A stretch of DNA of 64,000 nucleotides, from positions 32,471,048 through 32,535,047 of the forward strand of contig CM055608.1 in NCBI GenBank assembly GCA_029379385.1, in the 5' to 3' direction. The position numbers and the translations under genes are program-made. Source of the stretch: Quillaja saponaria (taxonomy: Eukaryota > Streptophyta > Magnoliopsida > Fabales > Quillajaceae). The notes beneath the pieces are model-generated. The model saw only the letters and a list, made by a program, of their open reading frames with translations. It was not told the origin of the DNA and did not search any database. Below, in pieces: positions 25,101 through 38,051 of this stretch (positions are counted from its first letter, which is position 1; each line of letters begins with the position of its first letter).

Positions 25101-26005
25101 TGGGTGTGGTGAGAGCAGAATTACTGGTCGTGTAAATGTATAGTGTTTCATATGGTAGGTGGCTATGTAACGATGGACTGCGTTCCCTTCTATCATGTAC
25201 GGTTTAAGTACAGTGTTCTAGTTTCTAAGGGGAGTTAGAAGAAATGTACTTTTGAAAGTAGAAATCTAAAAATGGCGAAGAAATGTACTTGTGAATAAAT
25301 AAACAGTACTTATGAGACTAGGCATATTGATGGTGGATGGTTTGGATAATTGGATGCCATGAAAGTTTGTTAATGATATTCTGCAGTGTCATAAGGGGGT
25401 GGTACGTAGGGGTTCCGTGTGGTGTCTAAGCATAGTGATGCAAATCCAAAGACGAGGAGCGTAGATACTCAAAACAGGAGAAAGCTCAAAACATTTTATT
25501 CTATGAATAGAGAATAAGCTATGTGAAGATGATATCTGCTGGCTTCAACCTAAACCAAAGCAATTTGATTTTTCCTATTATCATCACCCCTCGAACAGAC
25601 CAAATTGAACATTGGAATATCCTCACAACCCTCGAATACTAAAACGCATAGAACTCATGCAGCAAAGTATCTCATGATGGAGAGCAGAGTTTGCATGACT
25701 ATATTGAATGCAGTATACTCATTACTTTGCTGTCAGGGAAAGACCGCTAAGTAAACACTTCCAATTGGGTACGTACATGAAGCTTTCATGCTTGCCAGCT
25801 AGCCTAGAAGATTGTGAAATAAGTACCATAAAATTCAGTTCCATTTATGTTATTCTGGAGAATTGAAAAGGAAAATTTTGACACTAGTAAAAATTAGAGA
25901 AAGAAATAGATTAATGTACAAGAATATAGTACAAGGAAGCATACTTTTTTATGCTGTTATTTGTAGATCAGATCTTTTGTGAACAATATCAATATGGGAA
26001 AAAGC
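25101..26005. other. Intergenic: 3' sides of SDR and mevalonate kinase genes
   Basis: The genes converge here. Similarity to the flank of the SDR pseudogene ends near 25413. The remainder is AT-rich with no gene visible. Confidence 0.6.
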
Positions 26006-29000
26006 TCAGGATGAACCACCAAAGAAAATCTCAGCACCTCCTCCGCCAGTTCCAGCAATCAGACATTGGAATCCGCATGACTCTAGCTCGGATATCAATT
26101 TATCAACTACCGTTCCTGATAGTACTGATTCAAACAAGTGTCAAGGTAAAATACAGAAAAGTATCAAGTTTTAGAGCTAAGGAACACTTCAAATTCAAGG
26201 CAATGCATTAGAATCATCTATAATTTATCCTTAAGAGGATGAAGTATGCTGTCTTTGTCATAAAAGGAGTGTAGACAAGTCAATAGGGAAACATTTTACA
26301 TAGAACTTGACCTCTTAGTCACTCCCAGATCTTCATTTAGAAATTAGATAATAAATTATATTTGTGGCAAAGGGAAAAGGCCTATTGCCAGTCACTCTTC
26401 TCTTAGGGGGATGTCCAATGTTTGAGTCCCCTTCTCCCAAAACACTTTTGACATAAAAAAATAAATTATAGATGACATTCACTCTTCCTCTAGGATTTTA
26501 CATCTCGAAGCAGAGGAAATTTTTAGTAATATATATATATTTTTAAAAAACACAGGTTGGCCAATTTAAGATGTAAAAGTAATGCGGAGACTTCATGCAG
26601 AACAAAGAAAGCGAGAACAAGGAAAGCGAGAAGGAGATGTGGGGTTTCAAAAGAATGTTCCGTGCAAAAAGTTCATCTCTATCACGTAGTATTTCAATAT
26701 CTGCCTTCTAAGACATTATCATATGAAGTAAAACAAAAATAATATAACCACATATGCATTTGTAAAACAAAATTACACATATTTGAGGTTGGATAATGCA
26801 TTCATAAAGTGTAGATAAGAAACTAGGAAAGACTGAAATGAAACAGAAGACATCAGAAGCAAAAGATAAACAATGTGAATAGTAAAATGATGGATACAGG
26901 TCGGCAGGAACGTCAGAACACAGCCTCCACCTCCAGCTCCTGTCAATTTGGAAGCTAACTTGTACTTCAATGTTGTTCGAAGAACGGTTTCTATAGAATC
27001 ATGGCTGACCCCCATAGATTGGAGCAAACCTTGATTCATTTCCATTAACTCTCCTATCTTCTCTTCCTTCTCAGTTGTGGAGAGATCATCCAGCGTTGGT
27101 GACTGGATAACGGTAGACAATTCTTTGCTGATAGAATCAACAGCCCTGAACACAAAAGCCATTGCATCAGGATGCCTTAAGTTTCTCTCCGATACACCAG
27201 CCACCAGAGACTTTGTGTTTCGCCCTACTTTTGTGTTAGTAATAAGCATTTTGAGGGGCATATTTGTCTTGATGCGTGTCAAACTACCTGATTTGAACTT
27301 GATCATGTTGCCTGATAATAAGGAAATTTTCAGTCACGTACACAGGTAGGAACTGTCTTGAACAAAACAGTCGAAAACACATTCCTCTACAATAAAGTTC
27401 ATAACACAAATGTAGCAAGTCAATTAAGAATTAAGTTTCACTTTTCCTTTCCAACTTTTTTATTTTCATTTTCAGCAGATGTCAAGTTTCCTTCTGGAGC
27501 AAACAGACGATAAAATTCTTTACACTTTTGACAACACATAGAAATGCACAAGCATAGTATGCATCTGCCAGCTAACACTGTTTTATAGTTCTACAATCCA
27601 GATATGTAGATTGCTGACACAGTCTATGATAATTTAAAAACATTCTAGGACGAGACTATCGTCTAATCTTTTAAAAAAAGAATTGGTTTTCTCCCACTCA
27701 TTCAACATTTAATATCTTCAGATCTCCTCCAAATCATCACCTTTTTTGCCTTGCATCATCAACTAACAATACTTGATGGAAGTAGCAAGGACTTGTCAGT
27801 AGTTTGTTACTTTGTTTGACATTACAAATTCTTTTGCAATTCTTCCTGGACCATATAAATCATTCCATTCCTCCTACTGTTTGGTATGGGGGCTGAGGAA
27901 TTTTATTCCAATTCATTCCAGGTATTCAGTAACTACTGAATCCTAATCTTAAACACAACAAAATTAATAGAAGAGGGTGGACATAACACAGCTCATAACA
28001 TACCATATGTGCTGACTGTGTTATCGATTCCAGATGGCTTTCCATGAATGATCTTTTCGCCTTCAAAAGCCCATTTATTTACCAGTTCAAGCTCCTTCTC
28101 CCCAAATAACAACCACCCTCGGTGGTTTACATCCAGACTTACAGAATCAGAGAAAGCAAGCAGGGCAGCTGAGAGTGCTACACAGTATGCAGCAGATGAA
28201 CCCAAGCCTGATCCTATAGGAAGTTCAGAAGTGACAACCACAGTAGCAGGCTTAAATCTACAATATGAGAGAACGCTATTAGACTCAGAAAACAGAAATA
28301 ATATTCAACTGTAAAAATCAACAGTGGTTTCACACCCTTGAATAGATGAATATAGCCAAAGAAAGGCTGAGATCCCACTAGCAAGTCCAATCCTTGCCTC
28401 TGGAATATTTTGTTCTACAACTAGAGGTGCAATTGATTTGGTAGACTCCACTGAACATGAGGTGGGTGTTGAAGACAGTGGACTTGATTCAGGAAGTGCT
28501 TCTTTGATTCTACTAATAGGCCACGAAAATTCTAGTGCCATATCCTTGAGCTGGAGTGTTAATGTATCATCATTGTCTATGAAGAAAAGCATGAAAGTCA
28601 ACCAGAAATCAAGGACTTCATTTGGTTGGGTATATATACAAAGGTGGTTATTAGATACATCTTCATTATTTAAAGTAACAACGTCAGATTTTAAACACGG
28701 CTAGTAGCTCTGCAATGCATTTCAAGAAGAAAAAAAAAAAAAATAAATTAATATCAACAAATTGTTTTAAAATAGCAAATTTGATATACAGATAATATAG
28801 ACCCAGATCCAATAACAGAATGCTAATACGGAGTAAAAGAACGGATGAACACATCCAGGCAGAAACTTATAATCTTTCTAACATTCAGTCCAAAATCAAT
28901 TGGCATGGTCAATAATTCTATTTTGAAAACCAGGCCTTAAAACATGTTTCAGAAATTGTTGAGTGCATTAATTTCGTAAACACCCCTCCTTCCAAAGAAC

Positions 29001-29637
29001 ATTGTGACAATGCTTCCAATAGATGGTTCAAGAAACAATTACTATCTTATCTGGACGTAGTAGATGGTCTCCAATAATCATTAGATAATTTTCACTATGA
29101 AAGGGCTCTTCTGTCTCCCTGGATTGAAAATTTGTTCCGTAACCAACCATAGAACTTGAAAATTAGCTCAAAAAAGATAGCTTCAACTACTGGAAAGTTC
29201 TGGCAGGCACATAATCATCAGAACAGTAAAGAAAGATTGCATTTTTATTTTTCTCCCCAAGGCTTATCAATTTGAGCAAATTTGAGAAAACCCAATCTGA
29301 GGAGAATTTAAGAAACAGATAACTCCCTGCATCTGATCCCACTAAAGAGAAAAATAAAACTCCGAACTTTCAAGAGAAAAAAGTTAAAATATTGAATAAA
29401 AACACAAATGCCCAAAAGGGTTTTTTCCCAATGAAACTCAGATCAATTCCAAATTCATTGCCAACTGCAAGCAAACATTCCACCAAAAGAGAGAGAGAGA
29501 GTACCAGAAGGAGTGGGAAACCGGAGAGAAACGTAGGTGTATAAATCAATGGAAGCAGCGACGGCCGTAGAGCCATGCACCACCGCATGTTCACCGGAGA
29601 GTATGATTTTCCCAGGAGCTCTGGCTTTCACTTCCAT
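26006..29637 (-). CDS. Mevalonate kinase
   Basis: Phosphorylates mevalonate with ATP in the cytosolic mevalonate (isoprenoid) pathway. Exons from high to low: 29637-29505, 28576-28336, 28257-28004, 27311-26898, 26124-26006; they join in frame to 386 residues, close to plant enzymes. GHMP-kinase motif 1 lies at the start ([18 protein letters not shown], residues 5-22). Motif 2 is [14 protein letters not shown] (about 136-149), the ATP phosphate loop. Motif 3 is [16 protein letters not shown] (about 331-346). [15 protein letters not shown] carries the family's catalytic Asp region. The last exon ends [15 protein letters not shown]. The second intron boundary at 28336 could slip by one base, but only this choice keeps the frame. 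A plain enzyme gene with nothing odd. The Arabidopsis counterpart is At5g27450 (from memory). Confidence 0.96.
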
Positions 29638-31881
29638 AATTTTCTCCTATTGATCAAATTGATTCAATTTTCGTTTTCGAGCTTCTATAAATTCTTTCTC
29701 GAAATTCCTCCGCTATCACTAATCCTTCTGAATAAACTATCTATATGTAATGTAAACTCAGAATTTTTTTCTCTATCCAGCTATCCTCATTAAACTCATT
29801 GATTTGGGTTCGAGCAAAGTTGGCGAGAGAAAAAGAAAAATCAATAAAAACATAAAATTACAAAAATCCAGTGTCTTTTTCTGATCCTCGTGTAAGTCAT
29901 GGACCGTGTTTTGCACGCGAACCACGGGCTTGAGTATAAATTATAATTGAAGTTACTCAAATGTGTAGCCCACCACTTGACGAGCAGCATTGCCACCCCT
30001 ACTTGAGCCCAAAATCCAATATTTTTGTAGGTTGTTGTGGATCCCGGTATCCAAAATTGGTGGGCCCACATACATCACGACAATTTCTATATGTACCCAA
30101 AATATTTAAATAATTTTTTTTTTACATAATATATTGTTATTATTATTATTTTTGTACTTGTATCATGTAAAAAAAATGAAAGAAGGACTTTACATACGTT
30201 GATAAGTGAAATGAGGGGAAAATGAAGTAGGGTGGCCAAAAACAAAGAGGAGAGGAAGGAGGAAAATGATGAAGAAAGAGGACGGCGAAGAATGAACGGA
30301 TGTTATAGTTCGAGAATTTCTTATTTTGGTTAATTATTTTATTATTATTTTCCTAAAGAACACATAAGTATGTTTATTTTTTTATTTTTTTTCTCTTATT
30401 AGCATACAAAAACATGTGATGAAAATCACTTATCTTATCAATTGTATATTATCATTTCTCCAATTATGTGATTAAATCAGATAATACAAAAATATATTAT
30501 CTGGTTTTTTTTATCTGGTCTGCTAAACAGAACCTAAATATTTTAAGTTTATGCTTTAAGCGGAAGAGAAATTCTTGCAATTAGAGATACTCAAATTTCT
30601 TTGATCTGCAGGTGGGTTTATAAATGAAATCCAATTTTTTCTTCCCCATTTTGTGGGTAACGTTTTGAATAAATGATATTGCAGGTTTTAAGTACTAGAT
30701 TTAAATTTAAACTAGCTTACCTAGATAAATAGTTGCTTCATTAAGGAAAAAAAAAAACAGGTAGACAACCATTAAGGCTTTGGGAAAAGGTTGGGAATAA
30801 TCGCAGACAAGTATGGCCAACATTATAATGTCACTTTTTTGGGGTAAGAACATTATATGTTACTTTATGTGTGCAAGGAAAAAGGAAAAAGAAAAATGAG
30901 AGAAGATACACAAGCTTGGACCCATGAAGTGTGAAATAGAATGCACTTATGGTCAAATCTTTGTTTGTAGTCTTCATTTATCCAACAAGTAATAACATTT
31001 GAGTGGTTAATCTGATGGTCTTTCAAAAACAGAACCTTCAGGATGTTCACAGTACTTCCCATTATCATTGCAGTTAACAGATTTTAAATCCAGGATGAAT
31101 AAAAAGAATCATTCCAACCTGTTTGCTTCTTCTCCCCCACTTTGACATAGCATACCGTGACAACAACTGCAAATTTACCAACATAATACCACAAAGCCGG
31201 AAGTGATAGGATGGGTTGAAATAAAAGAAAGAGCATCCATTCTGAGCATAAACAGAGAGTGAAAATGACTACAAACAGAAACAACCTAGACAGGAAATAT
31301 GCTACTGCTCTTGTGCAAGTACATGACTGCTTTAAGTTAGCAGGCAATTATAACAAGCACGATTCTGATATATTATATATATGCATCACATATCAAGGCT
31401 ACATATAGAATCTAGGGTTCTCATTGAAACTTTCCATCTAAGTTAAACGATTCAAGATGGACTGATGGTACCCTAGAAATTATATCCAAACAAGTTTTGT
31501 TTACACAATCAAGAGTATGAAACTCGAATTCTTTCAAGTTCACTGCACCTTTCCCGGTGCTATTTTACAGCTTTTAGAAACTGTTCCACTCAATTTCACC
31601 ACCACCAACAGCCCACTAATGGTATCAAATGCCAGTTCAATCTGCAGGATGAAATATGATCTATCTCTTTGTCCTTACTAGTTGAAAGCTATTCAATCAT
31701 TTCCTTTGATACAACTACGATTTTCTTTTGTGTACCACCCTTTGGCACTATCACCTAGACGTGAAAATAGAACTTGATCTTCCTTCTGGAAATTACATGC
31801 ATAGCTTTATTGTAAATAAGTATTTTCCCTAATTAGAGCATTTTGTAGAACTTACATCCAAAGGAGCCCGAATTGAATAAC
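29638..31881. other. Intergenic: mevalonate kinase promoter and 3' flank of amidase
   Basis: 2.2 kb. Near 30060 there is GTGGGCCCAC, a perfect palindrome with GGCCCA words, about 425 bases upstream of the kinase start. The remaining sequence is AT-rich with several T/A runs. Small open frames at 30865-31347 show no recognisable protein. Confidence 0.55.
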
Positions 31882-34800
31882 TTATGATTTCAGCATTGCA
31901 GCAACCTCTTCTTTTAGGGTCACTGAAATATTCTCAACAATATTGAGCAGAAACCCATCTGAACCATGTTTGGCCAATAGGGAAATTGACATAGGAAGAT
32001 TATTATACATTCCCAGTGGTATGCTCACCTGTAAAATGTAGACATGCAGAAACAAACTAAGAAAGTTTCCTAAGCAGTAGCATAACTCAGCAAGAAAAAC
32101 ATCTGATTGCTTGTGTGATGTGTCACATACTAACACAACAGACAGATACACACCTGGCAGAATCCAGATACTCCAGCAATTGACAGCAGGCTAAAAGGCC
32201 TGGCTCGAAATATTTCTAGAGCATATCCGTCTGTTTGTAGTTTTGGTGGAGGCCCTGGAACTGTGGGGAGTGCGAGAACACCAAAATCCTGAAAATTAAA
32301 GAATTACCCAGAGATAGATGAATTTATGAGAGAAACAATGTTCTGATTTTCTAAGTTGCAAGAGATCTAAATGAGTGGAGGAGAAAACACATTCATTGTA
32401 CAAGTTACCTAGCAAAAATAAGTTATAAAATTGACTACAAAACCCATTAATTTGGTGCTTACATTTGATTATGAAAGAATTTTATTTTCTGAAATCTGTT
32501 TTTTCACTTGGACCAACATAACACAATTAAAAAATATATATATATATAAAACCTTACTTATGAAATATAGGAAAACTTGTGAAAATGTTGATTTGTATAG
32601 ACAGGGAAAATCTCAAATTAGTCCAAGGGAAAAAACCATTAGCTTTTGAGGTAGGACCTATGCATATAACTAGCATCAGCAACTACTGGAACCTCCACAG
32701 CTTTGAAAAAGGTGAGGTCTACTCTTATCTATAATAAATTTTGCATTCAGTTAATTAGAACATGTACATTGTATTTTTGTATTTGTTCTGTTTCATTAAC
32801 AGTATTGTAGGAACATGATACTATATGTGGCCTGATTGTGTGTGGTGTGTACATGGTATGTTTGTGAGCGTCAGAGAGGAAGAGGGAAAGTACCCCTAGA
32901 AGAGCAGTAAGAGCAGTATGCAATTCACTTTTTACAGAATGACAGACATCAATGCTCTCCCCTGTTGTCCTAAGAGCATCCAATACCCGTTCTGATATTC
33001 CTGGACCTAAATCAGGTTTGACTTTTGTGATCCATTCACCATGGTTATTTTTGAATTCATACCTATGCTTCAAATGGCAAACAAAGTAAGGATTCAGAAC
33101 TGAATTTAGATTCTAAAGCAGCTCCATCCATGGTCCACAAGAAAATCACAGACAGCATCTAAGTTAATCTTATCAAACATGAGAGCATGAAAGTTATGTC
33201 GAAGATCTGCACCTCTGAAGCAATCGCATGGCACTCGAAAGGGCTGCCAATGATGGAATGTTATAATCTTGATCTGTGATCTCTTTATTCACAAAATGTT
33301 TCAAACTTGGAACCTTATCTTTCACGTAGTCACCGAGGGTAGCATGCTTTACAAGATAACCTGCATCAGTGCTAGAAGAATTGACACAGATGACTCAATA
33401 AGAATCAAACTATAAGATGCTTACTGGATGGTATAATATGATCAGTTTTCTCTTCAAAGCATACATACTGAGCCAAATCATGACCTCAAATTGCACAAAC
33501 AAAAAGGAGATACAGTTTAATCAATAATCAATTTTTAAGGAATCAGGAAGATATCAATATTCCATGACCACAAATTAAAATAATTAAAAGAATGTGTCTG
33601 ATCAATTACCACCCCCATAAAACTTCTCAACTGCTTTAAAGAGACTTTTTGTCACTACATCATATGGAATGCTTGAAAGCTGGAAACAATCTTCAGCAAT
33701 AATAATCTGTGAGGGTTTGACAGGTACTACTTCTGGCAGTTGTAGGAGCACATGTCCAACGCTATTCAAAATAACAGGATCCTTAGCAAACCATCCTGAA
33801 TATAAAGTTTGGGATGAACCAGTGAGTTCTGATCATAAGCATTCACAGCTTATGTGCTATTATGTCACGACTACTAGAACTAAATCATAAGCATTGCACA
33901 GCTTATGAAGCTATTATATCAAGACTAACCAGGGAGTTCTGAACCAAAACAGCAATGAAAATTTTAAACTACAATGTTGAACAAAGTAGCAAAGAGCTGC
34001 AAAATCCTGAGCTAAAATTATAATCAACCTCTTTTGTTTATGGAGGAAGGGGGATTGCAGTGGAAACTATGCATAGACTCCTATTTGAAGCACAAAATCT
34101 AATTCCAAATCAAAAAGATTTTCTTAAAATAAGCAGATATAAAAATTGGTGAAGTTGTTTCTTGCAACAAGAAAAATGTTTCAAGCTCCATCTGAATTGG
34201 TGGACCAGTATCAATTGTATTATAACCATTAGCTTTTCAAGCATAGAGCTTATTTTTATTTTTCTTCTTCTCTGTTTTTTCATGTTTCTTGAAACACATA
34301 CACATTTATAAGGTTATAGTTTTTTTGGCTCCTTACCAACGGTGTCAAAACTTTGTGCCATAGGAGTAACTCCAGATGTTGAAATAGCTCCATGAGAAGG
34401 TCGAAACCCATAAATACCACAGTATGATGAAGGTACTCTTACACTTCCTCCAGTGTCAGTTCCTAATGCACAAAGAAAAACTCATCAATTTTATCAAAAC
34501 AAAGAAAGTGCACAAAAAGTTACTGCAAGAAGAATAGTTCACCTAAGGAGAAATCTACAAGCCCCGCACCAACTGCAACAGCAGAGCCACTTGAAGATCC
34601 TCCAGGTATCCGATCTGGGGCACATGGATTTCTTGGTGTGCCATAATGTTTGTTTTCTCCATTTATACTGTCAAAACGGTTCAGTTTAGTAACTAACGGG
34701 AACAACGTGACTGTTTATGGACTGGGTGATCAAAGACTCAGTAAATTGTGTTGGGATCATTTTATCAAAATAATCAACTTATTGATTCATCAGTACTGGG

Positions 34801-35386
34801 ACAATCTTAACAAAGTTATGTAATTTAGACTCGGTCTCAGATTATTGCTTTTAGATTCGTTCTCTATATTATTTCCAACAGTTGTTGAAGTCATCGAGTA
34901 ATAGAAAGAGATCCTACAAGCAACTTGGGTTATGTGGAAGTCCCTGAATCCTAAGAGTGAAAATCCGAATTGCTCTAAACTAGAACCTGTATGCCATTTC
35001 GTCCATGACAGTTTTACCGACACAAGTGGCACCTGCCCTTGAGACCGCCAAAACAGCAGGAGCAGTTGATGTAGCAGCTGTATGAGTCCTCGCCCAATCA
35101 GGATTTCCAAAACCAGTCACATATCCTTCCATATCAAATCTGTTTCAAAACCAAGATTTTGAGAATGGACGACCACATATAAAACTTAAACTTCAAAGAG
35201 CATGGATAAAGCCTATATTTTTTTATTTTTTTTTTTAAAGTTGTGGTTTAGCCCAAAAGAACCAGATAGAGCTTACATGTCTTTGACGGCAAAAGTAAGG
35301 GTATTCAAGGGAAGACCATGAGGTGAAGAACTTGGTTGAAGAAGGAATCTCTCCATGAAAGCTCCATAGTCCGAGTCTCTTGCCAT
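31882..35386 (-). CDS. Amidase of the AMI1 type (amidase signature family)
   Basis: Hydrolyses amides; Arabidopsis AMI1 turns indole-3-acetamide into the auxin IAA in the cytosol. Exons from high to low: 35386-35277, 35139-34987, 34667-34543, 34462-34337, 33795-33610, 33360-33213, 33062-32894, 32288-32154, 32028-31882; they join to 432 residues. The catalytic Ser-cisSer-Lys triad is visible: Lys35 in TFAVKDI, Ser112 in [10 protein letters not shown] and Ser136 in [10 protein letters not shown], each one residue before the positions I recall for AMI1 (36, 113, 137). Other family blocks are [37 protein letters not shown] and [18 protein letters not shown]. There is no TPR extension, which separates it from the TOC64-like members. 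The acceptor at 33361 was chosen over a nearer AG because only it keeps the frame. IAM as substrate is inference from similarity. Confidence 0.93.
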
Positions 35387-36042
35387 GTCTGATGCCCCAC
35401 ACTCGCTGAAGCTCAATTGTACATTTTACACGGAGGAAAAATGATAGCAAAGAAATATTTGTTTATCTATAACTTACAAGGCAAAAGGGCAGCGTCTCAT
35501 TCTTGGATGTTAGTGCTTGCCTACGTGGTGAATTTGCCTTGGTATTATTGGCACCATCCTTCCACGTATTTTTCTTATCATTTTGCTCCCACTATTTTTG
35601 ATAAGGACAGGACAATTTGATTGGTTAATCAAAGACTATATATATATATGTCAAAGACTGATAGTCCTTTGTGTTTTCACCCTTATCATTCTTATTAAGA
35701 AAAAATCTTTTTTCTATTTTGTTCTTGCTAAGGATAAGAAAGAAGGAAACTGTTAAAAGGAAAAAGATTGGTAAATATATAGTAGTCCAAAAGAAAGAAA
35801 GAAAAGGAGAACATTTTCACAAGCATTACTTGTGCATAGTCCAATCCTTCAGACGTACCTGCATTTCCGATGGACGTAAGGGCCCAAAAGTGAGAAGTTG
35901 AAAGCCCACGTAGTCACGGACCCTATATTCCGTAGCCCTTAGCTTCCTCCTTTTCTATTCTTTTTCATATAAAAAGAAAAAATAATACAAAGCTCTAACG
36001 GTCCTTCTTCTCCACGTAGTCGGAGCAAAGGAGTAGGCTACA
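35387..36042. other. Shared upstream region between divergent amidase and small membrane-protein gene
   Basis: About 0.65 kb serving as likely promoter for both sides. It contains a short (TA)n run near 35638-35650 and GGGCCC/GCCCACGT-type words at 35880-35915. No gene seen. Confidence 0.5.
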
Positions 36043-36114
36043 ATGCATACCGTTATGTTCAAAGCGCAGTGCTTTGTCTTAGAACACTCTTTTCTCATAA
36101 ACCCAGTTAGCAAA

Positions 36115-36721
36115 ATGAATAATTCTCTTCAACAAAATTTCGCTGCGCCAAATTGTCCTTGTTCTAGCTCTCTGCTTTCACTTTCGTATCGAATCCAGCC
36201 CCAGCGATCAATTATATCATGTGCTAGAAAGAATAAAAGGCGAAGTGGGTCTCAAAGATCAAGAAACTTTGTGCTTAAAATGGTTTCAATCGTTGCACTG
36301 AATCTGAAAATCATTCCGCAACCACTGGATTTGGTTATTGGAGAATTCGTCGGCGACGATGGCAATGGAGGTGATCTGAGAACTCTTGATGGGTGGAGAA
36401 GAAAAAGAAAGTTAAAATTACTGCCCTATTGGGTTCATAGTGATATTCTGTTGGGGTTTGTTGTCTGGAAGAATCTTGGAGGACTCATTGTTGAGGGTTT
36501 TGGGTTTTTTCCTGTCTGTAATTCCTTTGACTCAGTGGTCTGGACAAAGACGAATCAGAGACCGGGTTTTACGGTTATTTCTTTGGAGTGTTTTGGTTAG
36601 TTTTGGCTTGAGAAAAGAGGATAAGCAAAACTGGGTTGAAAGGCTCAGGGTTTATTCTCCAATAATGCACACTGTAATAGGAAAAGTAAGAAAAGGTGGA
36701 AGGCATTGTAAACGAAGATAG
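36115..36721 (+). pseudogene. Uncharacterised plastid-type membrane protein, apparently frameshifted
   Basis: I do not recognise this family. The first frame (ATG at 36115, or in frame at 36043) reads about 110 residues. A Ser-rich, basic N-terminus looks like a chloroplast transit peptide (SLLSLSYRIQPQRSIISCAR), followed by IPQPLDLVIGEFVGDDGNGG and a basic GWRRKRKLK. Near 36425-36440 the coding signal changes frame by one base. The second frame continues to 36721 with two hydrophobic segments (around IFCWGLLSG...VLGFFLSVIPL and VLRLFLWSVLVSFGLR) and a basic tail KVRKGGRHCKRR. Read together they would make a protein of about 200 residues with a plausible topology. If the shift is real the gene is broken; it could also be a sequencing error or an intron I missed. 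Staying in the first frame gives a protein ending at 36600. Confidence 0.4.
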
Positions 36722-37005
36722 ACATTCATTTCTGTTTTCTGCTATCTCCTATAAAGAATCATTTGTTCATTTTGTATTTATCAAAATGCAGTGAGAAGAT
36801 GATTTTGTTTTTTTTGTGCACTCTGTTTCATGATCAAAATTTGAATTCCTTGATTCAATTCCACAAGTTGATATATACTAAAGCAAAAATTTCAAATTAA
36901 TTGATAGGTGACATTGCTTTTGCTCCTCAGAAATAAGAAAGATCCTAGTCTGCCAATCTGTTTTATATTCTGCACATCAGCAACTTGCTAATAGTCATCT
37001 GTGTT

Positions 37006-37065
37006 CCTATTTCAGTTGTTTTTAGGGGTCAGCATCCTATTTCAGTTGTTTTTAGGGGTCAGCAT
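37006..37065. repeat. Perfect 30-bp tandem duplication
   Basis: Unit 37006-37035, beginning CCTATTTCAGTTG and ending GGGGTCAGCAT, is repeated without change at 37036-37065, followed by CCT of a third start. Identity suggests a recent event. Confidence 0.9.
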
Positions 37066-38008
37066 CCTGGTAAAAAAAATGAAACTATGATCAACATAAG
37101 CTCATGAAAATACACCGGAGCAAATATTTGCTCCCTGATAGGAAAATGCAGAACAATAAATGAATTGAATGAAGTGCAACAGCTAATGATCCTAATCTCA
37201 GTAATCAAAATCACTGATTCCCTTTGGGAAGCTAATTGATTTCTACTGATATTCACAACCTCTACTATGCAAAATCAGTGTTTAGCCAAATTGATGTGCC
37301 CAGAATGCATTTACAACCACTAACAGAGAATCCAAGTGAATCTTTCTTTTTTGTTTAGATGAATGATGCTGAAATGGTATTCATCAGATAATTTTACATT
37401 TCCATTTGTGGCTCCGATCATGATAATGGGGAATCAACTGCGTCATTTATATTAGATGAACTCCAGTACCAAATATACCACAAAGAAATTACCTAATGAA
37501 AAATGAACTTTAGTAATATGAGCCTCATGCACTTTTTTATTATTCAAAAACATAATCAAACCTTTTAGAAGCATGCACCACCCAGTTTCAAGTAGACCAA
37601 CAGAATTCGATTTCCTGGTAAGCCACCAGCTAGTTGACAATCAAATAATGGCTATTTGACCTCCAATAGCCAAGCATTTCTAATGAGAGCACACAAAATT
37701 TTATATAGCCAAATGCCTGCCTGTAATTTGTAAACCTCTCATCCTAATACCAACATAATATTCCAGTACAGCAATGGAAAGATAAAGCTAAACACTACGT
37801 AATTTGGGTTTAGTGTATTCAAGAAGTTTCATCCAAGGCAAGAGTCAATCCAAGAAGGCGACAACAAAAAATTTTACATTCTAATGTATTCGCGCAATAT
37901 TCATTTTCACCTTTTCAAATATAATTTTTTCCCCTGATTCTAGTTTAAGCTGAGCTTATATCCCCATGTGATAAGGCTAAGTTACAGCAATGAAAAATAA
38001 AATACACA

Positions 38009-38009
<1 letters not shown>

Positions 38010-38048
<39 letters not shown>
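38010..38048. repeat. Uninterrupted A39 run (T39 on the SPCS3 strand)
   Basis: About 39 consecutive A on the plus strand, ending two bases before the SPCS3 stop codon region (stop at 38051-38053). On the transcript this would be a long U run at the very start of the 3' untranslated region. Exact length may be affected by sequencing or assembly. Confidence 0.85.

Positions 38049-38050
<2 letters not shown>

Positions 38051-38051
<1 letters not shown>

Larger units (their letters stand above)
36722..38050. other. Intergenic with a short tandem duplication and long A run
   Basis: Contains a perfect 30-base tandem repeat at 37006-37065 and ends in an uninterrupted A run of about 39 bases. The right part is the 3' flank of the SPCS3 gene. 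No gene seen. Confidence 0.55.

Noticed and set aside
33361..33378. Alternative acceptor for amidase exon 6 (TTCTAG)
   Set aside because: It leads to a stop within eight codons; the downstream GATGCAG acceptor keeps the frame and family sequence.
34987..35139. Suspected frameshift in amidase exon 2
   Set aside because: Rechecking the bases at 35098-35110 showed the frame is intact (GGA AAT CCT GAT TGG).
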